From CAYOEZ01 sp964402955 (GTDB taxonomy: Bacteria > Chloroflexota > DTOL01 > DAOUCN01): DNA of 16,577 nt. The stretch lies in NCBI GenBank assembly GCA_964402955.1, contig CAYOEZ010000097.1, positions 1 through 16,577 of the forward strand, given 5' to 3'. A model generated the notes under the pieces. It was given only the letters and a program-made list of their open reading frames with translations, made no database searches and was not told where the DNA came from. The position numbers and the translations under genes were made by a program. This document shows positions 8,736 to 15,353 of this stretch, in pieces (position 1 is the first letter of the stretch; each line of letters starts with the position of its first letter).

Positions 8736-9851
8736 GTGGACGCACACAAGTTGAAGTACTGGGTCGGGTTCAATCTCATCCAGGGCATCGGCCCCACGCG
8801 CGTGCGCCGCTTGCTCAACCACTTCGGCGATCTGGAGGCGGCCTGGAGCGCCAGCGCCTTGGATCTGGCGGCTGCTGGCCTCGACCGGCGCGCCATCGAG
8901 AGCGCACTCGCGGCCCGCGGCCGGCTTAGCCTCGATAGTGAGATGGAAACAATAGCAGGGCTGGGCATCCACGTCCTCACTTGGCAGGATGATGGTTACC
9001 CCAAGCTACTGCGCCCCATCCCCGGCGCGCCGCCCGTTCTCTACGTTCAGGGGTCCCTGCTGCCAGAAGATGAGTGGGCCGTGGCGGTCGTTGGCACACG
9101 ACGCGTCACAGCCTACGGACGCGAAGCCGCCGCAGAACTGGCAGGCGGCCTGGCGCGTAGCCGCATTACCGTGGTGAGCGGGCTGGCGCGCGGCGTCGAC
9201 GGCATCGCACACCGCGCGGCCCTCGACGCCGGCGGCCGCACCATCGCTGTCCTCGGCTGTGGAATCGATGTCGTCTACCCCCCTGAGCACGCACGCCTGG
9301 CGCACGATATCGTGGCGCAGGGGGCGCTCGTCTCCGATTATCCTCTCGGAACCCAGCCCGAAGCGCGCAACTTTCCCGCGCGCAACCGCATCATCAGCGG
9401 TCTCTCCCTGGGCGTCCTGGTCGTGGAAGGTGCAGCAGACAGTGGATCGATGATTACGGCGGATTTCGCGCTTGAACACGGGCGTGATGTCTTCGCTGTC
9501 CCTGGCAACATCTTCGCCACACGCAGCTCAGGCACCAACCATCTCATCCAGCAGGGCGCGAAGATGGTCACCAGCGTGCAAGACATCATCGAGGAGCTCA
9601 ACCTCAGCCAGGCCAGCCAGCAGATGGAAGTGCGCTATCTGATTCCCGATAACCCCACCGAAGAGGCGCTCTTGCAGCAACTCTCTGAGGAGCCGCGCCA
9701 CATGGATGAGATCGTGCGCGCCACCGGCATGGCCACAGCGGACGTCAGCGCCACCCTGTCCATGATGGAATTGAAGGGCATGGTGCGTCAGGTCGGCAAT
9801 ATGTCGTATGTGCTGGCGCGTGAGGGCAGGGTCACGTATAGCGTGGGGTGA
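8736..9851 (+). CDS. dprA: DNA-processing protein DprA
   Basis: 371-aa cytosolic protein that binds single-stranded DNA entering during natural transformation and loads RecA. The GTG at 8736 is preferred (AGAGG six bases upstream) to the TTG at 8730, which abuts the ribosome site. Residues 5-60 are a helical HhH/SAM-like region (GFNLIQGIGPTRVRRLL). Residues about 85-285 form the DprA Rossmann core with VGTRRVTAYG (119-128), VVSGLARGVDGIAHRAAL (146-163), NFPARNRIISGLS (212-224), SGSMITADFALEHGRDVFAVPG (236-257), and GTNHLIQQGA. Residues about 305-365 are a C-terminal winged helix. It lies 34 nt after the CNNM gene and 25 nt before the secreted-protein gene. All core motifs are intact, but no other competence genes are in the window. 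Confidence 0.97.
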   Translation: MDAHKLKYWVGFNLIQGIGPTRVRRLLNHFGDLEAAWSASALDLAAAGLDRRAIESALAARGRLSLDSEMETIAGLGIHVLTWQDDGYPKLLRPIPGAPPVLYVQGSLLPEDEWAVAVVGTRRVTAYGREAAAELAGGLARSRITVVSGLARGVDGIAHRAALDAGGRTIAVLGCGIDVVYPPEHARLAHDIVAQGALVSDYPLGTQPEARNFPARNRIISGLSLGVLVVEGAADSGSMITADFALEHGRDVFAVPGNIFATRSSGTNHLIQQGAKMVTSVQDIIEELNLSQASQQMEVRYLIPDNPTEEALLQQLSEEPRHMDEIVRATGMATADVSATLSMMELKGMVRQVGNMSYVLAREGRVTYSVG

Positions 9852-9876
9852 TAAGGCGCGGTAGGGGGAATCTCCA

Positions 9877-11508
9877 ATGCCCAGACAAGCTCTTGCTACC
9901 GTTGTGCTCCTCATTCTTGCCGGTTTTGGGGCTGCCACAGCGGCTGACGACAGCCACGCCGCCAGCGTCCCGTTTCACCCGGCAGCCTTCGTCTCCTCAG
10001 GGCAGGCCAATCCCGTCGATACTCCGATCACCTATACGTCATTTCTCTACTTCCCTGTGGTCATCATAGTAGTGCCGCCCCCCACCCTCACCCCAACCCC
10101 CAGCGCGACGCCGTCGCCCATTCCATCCGGATGGGTCACTGTGTACGCTGACGACTTCTCCAATCCGGGGGCCTTTCCAGGGCCGTGGCGGCCATCCAAG
10201 GGCTACGGCTACCAAGACTACCTCTGGGGACGTAGCGGCTGCCGCTATAACTCTTGGCCGGCCAGCGTCTGGGCCGTCGGCGGCGGTCCTGGAGGATCAC
10301 ATCTCGCCTGCGGCGCCGGCTATCCACCCTACTCTTACTCCTGGCTGGTCTACGGACCGTTCAGTCTCGAAGAGGCCACCGCTGCTGAGCTACGCTTCAA
10401 GCTGTGGCTCAATACGGAGACCGGCTATGACGGATTGTGCCGCATGGCTTCGGTCAACGAAGATGACTTTTATGGCTATTGCTCGACGGGCGTCAGCCCG
10501 GGGTGGGTGGAACAGGCGCTTGACCTGGCCGCCGTGCCCAGAGCAGGCAGCATGCTCGGCGCGCTGCGCGTATGGATTGCCTTCGTGTTCTTGAGCGACG
10601 GCTCGACCAACCTGCCCGAGGGCGCCTATGTCGATGATGTGCTGATTCGCGCCTGCGCCACCAACTACTGTCCTCGCCCGGCGCCCGTCGCGCCCTCGCC
10701 CAGCAGTGAGGCATTCGCGGACACACCGAGCCGGCTCACCCTGCCGGCGGCTGACAGCAGCAGTGGGCGGCCATCGCTCGCCCCCGCAGGCATTGTTGCG
10801 ACCACGACCATCCATCTGCCTGTTATCATGATGAATTATCCTCCGGCCACGCCCACCCCCACCGTCACGCCGACATTCGAGCCCGCGCCGACGGAGATAC
10901 TCGAGCCCACACCAACAGAGACACCCGAGCCGGTATGGGTAACCATTCTGAGCGAAGACTTCGAGGGTGGCTTCCCCGGCCCGTGGCAACTTGTCGACCG
11001 CAATGGGTCGATAGGCGGCGACTATGTATGGGGACAGCGATTCTGCGACCACTTCGTGGGATACTACGGCGGATGGGCGATCGGCGGAGGAGGGAGCGGC
11101 CAGGGACTTGACTGCTATCCCCAGTTGTACTTCGATGACATCGATTCGTGGATGATCTACGGGCCGTTTAGCCTGGCCGATGCCAGCGCTGCCGAGCTAC
11201 GCTTCTACATGCTGACGTGGATGGATAACAACCCGCGCCACGACCAGCTCTGCGCCCTGGCATCCACCGACAATGCGCACTTCTACGGCGACTGCTTCAC
11301 CGGCAATTCCATTGGCTGGCAGCGTCCCTTCATCGATCTCTCGGCTGTACCCACTCTGGGCAGCCTGATGGGGCAGCCGCAGGTGTGGATCGCCTTCAGC
11401 TACACCAGCCGCGGCTCGTTCACCAAGGGCGGGCGCGCCTACATCGATGACATCGTGCTGCGCAAGTGCATCACGGCAGGGTGTACGGCGGCGCCAGGCC
11501 CGCGTTGA
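9877..11508 (+). CDS. Secreted two-repeat protein with Pro/Thr linkers and six-cysteine domains
   Basis: 543 aa, unrecognised family, probably exported. A signal peptide is likely (residues 1-22, MPRQALATVVLLILAGFGAA, cleavage near TAA-DD). Two copies of a module follow: a short LYFPVVIIV or HLPVIMMNY tract, a Pro/Thr linker (67-84; 321-352), then a domain of about 180 residues (86-265; 353-536). Both domains share ADDFSN/SEDFEG, FPGPW, WG, a Gly-rich stretch, WLVYGPFSL/WMIYGPFSL, AAELRF, FYG, VWIAF and a final AYVDD/AYIDD strand, which suggests a lectin- or MAM-like beta-sandwich. Each has six Cys (122, 145, 188, 202, 260, 265; 390, 413, 459, 473, 531, 536) at almost equal spacing. AGGGGG lies eight bases before the ATG, 25 nt after dprA. 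Carbohydrate or surface binding is a guess; the disulfides imply an extracellular location. Confidence 0.82.
   Translation: MPRQALATVVLLILAGFGAATAADDSHAASVPFHPAAFVSSGQANPVDTPITYTSFLYFPVVIIVVPPPTLTPTPSATPSPIPSGWVTVYADDFSNPGAFPGPWRPSKGYGYQDYLWGRSGCRYNSWPASVWAVGGGPGGSHLACGAGYPPYSYSWLVYGPFSLEEATAAELRFKLWLNTETGYDGLCRMASVNEDDFYGYCSTGVSPGWVEQALDLAAVPRAGSMLGALRVWIAFVFLSDGSTNLPEGAYVDDVLIRACATNYCPRPAPVAPSPSSEAFADTPSRLTLPAADSSSGRPSLAPAGIVATTTIHLPVIMMNYPPATPTPTVTPTFEPAPTEILEPTPTETPEPVWVTILSEDFEGGFPGPWQLVDRNGSIGGDYVWGQRFCDHFVGYYGGWAIGGGGSGQGLDCYPQLYFDDIDSWMIYGPFSLADASAAELRFYMLTWMDNNPRHDQLCALASTDNAHFYGDCFTGNSIGWQRPFIDLSAVPTLGSLMGQPQVWIAFSYTSRGSFTKGGRAYIDDIVLRKCITAGCTAAPGPR
10132..10671 (+). repeat. First six-cysteine domain copy (residues 86-265)
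   Basis: This encodes the first copy of the duplicated domain, from GWVTVYADDF to the ATNYC end. Cys spacing is 23, 43, 14, 58 and 5 residues. The second copy (10933-11484) gives 23, 46, 14, 58 and 5. Protein-level identity is moderate while spacing and aromatic/glycine anchors are kept, so the duplication is old. Confidence 0.8.
10933..11484 (+). repeat. Second six-cysteine domain copy (residues 353-536)
   Basis: This encodes the second copy, from VWVTILSEDF to ITAGC, at the extreme C terminus. It retains every cysteine of the first copy plus the YGPFSL, AELRF and IDD anchors. The linker before it is longer and richer in acidic residues (PAPTEILEPTPTETPEP) than the one before the first copy. 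Confidence 0.8.
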
Positions 11509-11577
11509 CGAGCACCAGAACGGCGACAAGCGCCTGAGCCACTGCTCGCGGCGTGTCCAATGTCGCTGAACTATTTA

Positions 11578-11663
11578 TGCGGTAGCCTGGGTACTTGCTG
11601 CAAGTGCGCGTTCTCGAAGGCGCCGAGGCTGGAACGCCCTCTAGCGCGCGCCGCGCTCAATAG
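11578..11663 (+). pseudogene. Decayed fragment of a RACE-type [2Fe-2S] ferredoxin motif
   Basis: Read in the frame starting TGC at 11578, this gives CGSLGTCCKC, matching CGGQGTCGKC of the intact activator (residues 40-49). After a 7-nt deletion relative to 12612-12618, the shifted frame reads RVLEGAEAGTPSSARRAQ and stops, matching RVLKGLQAETP. At DNA level, 29 of 34 positions are identical between 11606-11639 and 12618-12651. I could not follow the similarity upstream of 11578 or beyond 11640. It is best explained as a relic of a second copy of, or a homologue to, the N-terminal ferredoxin domain. The GNAT gene start lies just downstream. Confidence 0.62.
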
Positions 11664-11685
11664 ACACCGTTGCGAGGGTAAAGCC

Positions 11686-12165
11686 ATGCCTGATTTCTCC
11701 ATCCGCCCACTGGAGACTGCCGATCGCTCGTGGGTAGCCGCTCTGCTGTGTGAGCAGTGGGGCGACACAATCATCGTCTCGCGCGGCCGCGTGCATCAGG
11801 CCGACACGCTTCCGGGCTTCGCGGCCATCGTTGACCAAAAGCCGGCCGGGCTCGTCACCTATCACATCGAGGGTGACGCGTGCGAAATCGTCTCCCTCAA
11901 CTCCCTCGCCGAGCGCATGGGGATCTGCTCGGCGCTCATCGGGGCAGTCAAGGCAGCGGTCGCCGGCCGCTGCACACGCATCTGGCTAATCACCACCAAC
12001 GACAACCTCCCCGCCCTTCACTTCTACCAGAAGCGCGGTTTCCGCCTCGCCGCGGTCTACCCCAACGCCATTGACGTCTCTCGCCAACTCAAGCCCAGTA
12101 TCCCGCTTGTCGGCCACGACGGCATCCCGCTGCGCGACGAGATTGAACTCGTCGAGACCATTTGA
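11686..12165 (+). CDS. GNAT-family N-acetyltransferase
   Basis: 159-aa acetyltransferase. The open frame extends back to 11560, but the ATG at 11686 is chosen because AGGG lies seven bases upstream, MPDFSIRPLETADRSWVAAL is a typical GNAT opening, and the longer form would run through a pseudogene fragment. The acetyl-CoA loop is LAERMGICSALIGAVKAAV (about 75-92), a loose R-x-x-G-x-x-A version of motif A. TTNDNLPALHFYQKRGFRLAAVYP (103-126) is a clear motif B with the usual Asn and Tyr. The C terminus (HDGIPLRDEIELVE) resembles GNATs that act on small molecules. Substrate is unknown. It lies 177 nt after the secreted-protein gene and 300 nt before the RACE gene, so probably stands alone; no convincing promoter was found. 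Confidence 0.87.
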   Translation: MPDFSIRPLETADRSWVAALLCEQWGDTIIVSRGRVHQADTLPGFAAIVDQKPAGLVTYHIEGDACEIVSLNSLAERMGICSALIGAVKAAVAGRCTRIWLITTNDNLPALHFYQKRGFRLAAVYPNAIDVSRQLKPSIPLVGHDGIPLRDEIELVETI

Positions 12166-12229
12166 CACAGCGCACGTGCCCCCTGCTGCCTCGACTCGAC
12201 GCCAGACAATTCGAGATAACGTTATGTGA

Positions 12230-12352
12230 ACCACGGAACACACAGAACACACAGAAAAAAGCTGCGGCTGAGCGCATTGGGGTCTAGTCTGCGCCGAATT
12301 GCCCCGGCGAGCCCGCCCAGGGCCTTTCCGTGTGTTCTGTGTGTTCCGTGGT
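12230..12352. repeat. 28-nt inverted repeat pair (REP/MITE-like element)
   Basis: The left arm (12230-12257) and right arm (12325-12352) are inverted copies matching at 27 of 28 positions, with a 67-nt GC-rich spacer. Each arm contains a 9-nt unit, GAACACACA, in tandem. Repeats of the form ACCACGGAACACACRGAA are scattered through many environmental bacterial genomes. The element fills most of the 300-bp gap between the GNAT and RACE genes (12166-12465); the rest holds only the RACE promoter. A folded transcript could also terminate GNAT transcription. Confidence 0.8.
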
Positions 12353-12399
12353 CGTCAGGCTGCGACTATCTTGAAATGTCTGCCCCGACACGGCGCGCC

Positions 12400-12428
12400 T
12401 TGACGACACACGCCTCATAGAGTAGAAT
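12400..12428 (+). promoter_or_regulatory. sigma70-type promoter of the methionine cassette
   Basis: TTGACG (12400-12405), a 17-nt spacer and TAGAAT (12423-12428). The predicted start is near 12435, giving a short leader of about 30 nt with AAAGGA before the ATG at 12466. The -10 box touches the left half of the inverted repeat at 12427-12467. The leader is too short for a SAM or cobalamin riboswitch. Confidence 0.75.
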
Positions 12429-12467
12429 GTCGGCAGCAAACTTTCGGTAAAAGGATACTGCCGACAT
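12427..12467. promoter_or_regulatory. 10-bp inverted repeat spanning the RACE transcription and translation start
   Basis: ATGTCGGCAG (12427-12436) and CTGCCGACAT (12458-12467) are perfect inverted copies with a 21-nt loop that contains the Shine-Dalgarno AAAGGA. The left half overlaps the -10 box and start-site region; the right half includes the first two bases of the ATG. Half-site centres are 31 bp apart, about three helical turns, as expected for a repressor bound on one DNA face. If transcription starts upstream of 12427, it could instead fold as an RNA hairpin hiding the ribosome site. Confidence 0.5.
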
Positions 12468-14319
12468 GTCCGATGCCAAGATACGCCTGGAATTCCGCCC
12501 CAGCGGCCAGGCCGTCAACGTGCCAGGTGGAACCACCGTCTTCAACGCCGCCTCATGGGCAGGACTGACCATCGATGCCGCTTGCGGCGGCCAGGGCACC
12601 TGTGGCAAGTGCAAGGTGCGCGTTCTCAAAGGCCTCCAGGCTGAAACGCCCGATGATGTTGACCACCTGACTCCCGAAGAACTGGCCGACGGCTGGCGAC
12701 TCTCGTGCAGCGTCGTCGTACGCTCTGAGACAGTCGTCGAGATTCCGCGTCTCCTCGCCAAGCCCAAAGCCGCTCTTGTCGGTACTGGCCGCCATGTGGC
12801 CCTGGCCCCCAATGTGCACAAGGTTCACCTCGTGCTGCCCCAACCGTCTCTCGAGGATCAGCGCGCCGATCTCACCCGCCTCTGCGACGCGCTCAAGGCA
12901 AAAGGCTATGGCATGTCAGCCAGCATCGAGGTCACCCGCCTGTTACCCGCAGCCCTGCGCGCCAACGATTGGAGCATCACCGCCGTTCTGGTTGGCGCCG
13001 AGATGATCGACGTTGAGCCAGGCGACACAACCGGCCTCTGCTATGGTCTGGCCTGCGACATCGGCACAACGACGGTTGTCGTCAACCTCATGGACCTCAA
13101 TACGGGCGGGGTCGCCGGCGTCGAGGCTTCCCTCAACGGCCAGGCTGTCTATGGCGCCGACGTGATTGCGCGCATTGGCTATACCATCAACAATCCCACC
13201 GGTCTGGCCGAGTTGCAAGCGAAGATTGCCCAGACCATGAACACGCTTATGGACTCGATCCTGGCGCGCACAGGCGTGGCGGTCGAGAACGTCTACGAGG
13301 TGATAATTGCCGGCAACACCACTATGCAGCATCTTTTCATGGGCGTCTCGCCGGCGGCCATTGCCGAAGCTCCATTCATCCCCGTCTTCGAAGACACAGG
13401 CCGGACCTGCGCCGGCGCGCTTGGGCTACACGTGCATCCACGCGCCCAGGTCTGCACATTCCCGGTCATCGGCGGCTATGTCGGCGGCGACATCGTGTCC
13501 GGTATCCTGGCCACAAGCCTCGATCGCGACCACCGCACGCGCCTGCTCATCGATGTGGGAACCAATGGCGAGATCGTGCTCGGTTCCGATCGGCGTGTCG
13601 TGGCCTGTTCTACGGCGGCCGGCCCCGCCTTCGAAGGCGCACAGATGACCTGCGGCATGCGCGCTGCTCCCGGAGCGATCGAAGGCGTCACGATTACCCG
13701 TTCAGCCGTGAGCCTGCAGGTGATCGGCAACGAGAAGCCGGTGGGCATCTGTGGCAGCGGTTTGATCGACCTGGTGGCGCAACTCTATCTGTCAGGCCTG
13801 CTCGATGAAAACGGGCGGCTCCTCGATCAAGAAGAAGCACAGGAGGTGGTCGAACCTGCGCTCGCGCAGAGGGTGATGCAGAATGGCAGCCAGCGTTCGT
13901 TCATCGTGGCCACCGCCGAAGAAACAGGCGGCGCGCCGGTTATCATCACTCAGCGCGACATTCGTGAGCTTCAGTATGCCAAGGGAGCAATGAAGTCAGG
14001 CATCAGCATCTTGCAGCGTGCACTCGGCATCGCCGACGATCAGATCGACCAGATCATGCTGGCAGGCTCTTTCGGTTCCTACATCAACCCGGCCAGCGCC
14101 CGAGCCATCGGTCTGGTGCCTCTGGTACCACGAGAGCGCATCATCGCTGTCGGTAATACGGCTGGCGAGGGAGCGAAAATGGCCCTGCTCTCCTTCCGCG
14201 AGCGCGAGGCGGCCCGGGTCATACCCGGCCAGGTTGAGTACGTGGAGTTGTCCGCCATGTCCAGCTTCAGCGATGACTTTGTTGACGCCCTGTCATTTCC
14301 GGACAAATCTGCACTCTGA
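12466..14319 (+). CDS. RACE-type [2Fe-2S]/ASKHA reductive activator of corrinoid enzymes (DUF4445)
   Basis: 617-aa cytosolic protein of the RACE/RamA family, which uses ATP and an iron-sulfur cluster to return oxidised Co(II) cobalamin to active Co(I) in corrinoid methyltransferases. Residues 1-94 are a plant-type ferredoxin domain: C40, C46 and C49 in CGGQGTCGKC, and C81 in RLSCSV. A linker follows (about 95-190). The C-terminal ASKHA ATPase has phosphate-1 CDIGTTTVVVNLMDL (197-211), IAGNTTMQHLFMG (281-293), phosphate-2 IDVGTNGEIVLG (362-373), ICGSGLIDLVAQL, and the adenosine motif MLAGSFGSYINPASA (531-545). Length is typical. The ATG has AAAGGA upstream. It is first in a likely operon with metA (19-nt gap) and a homocysteine methyltransferase, suggesting it reactivates a cobalamin methionine synthase. 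An inverted repeat covers its promoter and start codon. Confidence 0.93.
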   Translation: MSDAKIRLEFRPSGQAVNVPGGTTVFNAASWAGLTIDAACGGQGTCGKCKVRVLKGLQAETPDDVDHLTPEELADGWRLSCSVVVRSETVVEIPRLLAKPKAALVGTGRHVALAPNVHKVHLVLPQPSLEDQRADLTRLCDALKAKGYGMSASIEVTRLLPAALRANDWSITAVLVGAEMIDVEPGDTTGLCYGLACDIGTTTVVVNLMDLNTGGVAGVEASLNGQAVYGADVIARIGYTINNPTGLAELQAKIAQTMNTLMDSILARTGVAVENVYEVIIAGNTTMQHLFMGVSPAAIAEAPFIPVFEDTGRTCAGALGLHVHPRAQVCTFPVIGGYVGGDIVSGILATSLDRDHRTRLLIDVGTNGEIVLGSDRRVVACSTAAGPAFEGAQMTCGMRAAPGAIEGVTITRSAVSLQVIGNEKPVGICGSGLIDLVAQLYLSGLLDENGRLLDQEEAQEVVEPALAQRVMQNGSQRSFIVATAEETGGAPVIITQRDIRELQYAKGAMKSGISILQRALGIADDQIDQIMLAGSFGSYINPASARAIGLVPLVPRERIIAVGNTAGEGAKMALLSFREREAARVIPGQVEYVELSAMSSFSDDFVDALSFPDKSAL

Positions 14320-14338
14320 GCCCGCAGGAAAGGTCTAT

Positions 14339-15301
14339 ATGCCCGTCAAAATACCCGACAATCTACCGGCAAAAGAGGTTCTTGAGAGCGAAAACATCTT
14401 CGTCATGGGATACGATCGCGCTCTCCATCAGGATATCCGCCCGTTGCGCATCGCCATCCTGAACTTGATGCCGACCAAGATTCACACAGAAACTCAGCTC
14501 TTGCGTATGATCGGCAACTCGCCGTTGCAGGTAGACATCACGCTCTTCCACCCTGCGACACACAAATCGAAGAATACGCCCGATGAGCACTTGAAAACCT
14601 TCTACCGCACCTTCGACGAGATCAAGGACGAGCGATTCGACGGCCTGGTCATCACCGGCGCGCCCGTCGAGAATCTGCCTTTCGAGGAAGTCGACTACTG
14701 GGCCGAGCTCTGCCAGATACTGGAATGGAAGCACAGCCACGTCTTCTCGACCTTCCATATCTGTTGGGGCGCCCAGGCGGGGTTGTACTATGAGTTCGGC
14801 ATACCCAAATATCCGCTGCCGGCAAAGATCTTCGGCGTGTATCCACATGACGTCAAACGCCGCAAAGAGAAGCTCCTGCGCGGCTTCGATGACGTGTTCT
14901 ACGCGCCGCACTCGCGCCACACCGAGATTCGCCGCCGCGACATCGAGCGCGTCCATGCGCTGAAGATACTGGCCGAATCGCCTGAGGCCGGCATTTACAT
15001 CGTCGCCAGCCGTGATGACCGGCAGGTCTTTGTGACCGGCCACTCTGAGTACGACGCTTTGACGCTGAAACTGGAGTATGAACGCGATGTCAAGAAGGGG
15101 CTGGACATTAGCGTGCCGAAGAACTACTACCCCGCTGATGACACACATGCGACGCCCGTGGTGCGCTGGCGCTCGCACGCCAATCTGCTATACTGTAACT
15201 GGCTCAACTACTATGTTTACCAGGAAACGCCTTTTGACCTGCAGCAATTGCGGCCGAACCCGGTCTGGCGAGACGCCGACAACGTGAGCAAGGATGAGTA
15301 G
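14339..15301 (+). CDS. metA: Homoserine O-acyltransferase, MetA type (predicted acetyl-CoA specific)
   Basis: 320-aa cytosolic enzyme that acylates homoserine in the first committed step of methionine synthesis. The ATG at 14339 follows AGGAAAGG by about five bases; the open frame extends upstream only through overlap with the RACE gene. It opens MPVKIPDNLPAKEVLESENI, as MetA proteins do. The triad falls exactly at E. coli numbering: C142 in HICWGAQAGLYYEFGI, H235 and E237 in TGHSEYD. Position 111 is Glu (GAPVENLPFEEVDYW). In this family Glu111 has been associated with acetyl-CoA use and Gly111, as in E. coli, with succinyl-CoA, so O-acetylhomoserine is the predicted product. It sits between the RACE activator (19 nt) and a homocysteine methyltransferase (52 nt), consistent with a methionine operon. 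Confidence 0.96.
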   Translation: MPVKIPDNLPAKEVLESENIFVMGYDRALHQDIRPLRIAILNLMPTKIHTETQLLRMIGNSPLQVDITLFHPATHKSKNTPDEHLKTFYRTFDEIKDERFDGLVITGAPVENLPFEEVDYWAELCQILEWKHSHVFSTFHICWGAQAGLYYEFGIPKYPLPAKIFGVYPHDVKRRKEKLLRGFDDVFYAPHSRHTEIRRRDIERVHALKILAESPEAGIYIVASRDDRQVFVTGHSEYDALTLKLEYERDVKKGLDISVPKNYYPADDTHATPVVRWRSHANLLYCNWLNYYVYQETPFDLQQLRPNPVWRDADNVSKDE

Positions 15302-15353
15302 ACCACAACACCAGTAGCGTTGTTCTTCAGGGTCACTGACCAGGAGGTCATGC

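Noticed and set aside
8069..8980. 303-codon minus-strand frame over the CNNM and dprA genes
   Set aside because: Spans the junction of two real genes on the opposite strand and has shadow composition.
11560..11685. N-terminal extension of the GNAT gene
   Set aside because: The extra 42 residues are Cys/Arg rich, coincide with the ferredoxin relic and are absent from GNAT domains; the ATG at 11686 has its own ribosome site.
12226..12420. 64-codon frame beginning MNHGTHRTHRKK
   Set aside because: It is translation of the inverted-repeat element; NHGTHRTHRK-type peptides are a familiar artefact of such repeats.
12429..12465. SAM or cobalamin riboswitch before the methionine cassette
   Set aside because: The leader is only about 30 nt from the predicted start site and no riboswitch core motifs are visible; the symmetry is better described as a dyad or a short hairpin.
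14018..14338. N-terminal extension of the metA frame upstream of 14339
   Set aside because: It overlaps the C-terminal coding part of the RACE gene in another frame; MetA proteins start at MPVKIPD and a good Shine-Dalgarno site precedes that ATG.
14363..15178. 271-codon minus-strand frame over metA
   Set aside because: Antisense to a MetA with a complete catalytic triad.
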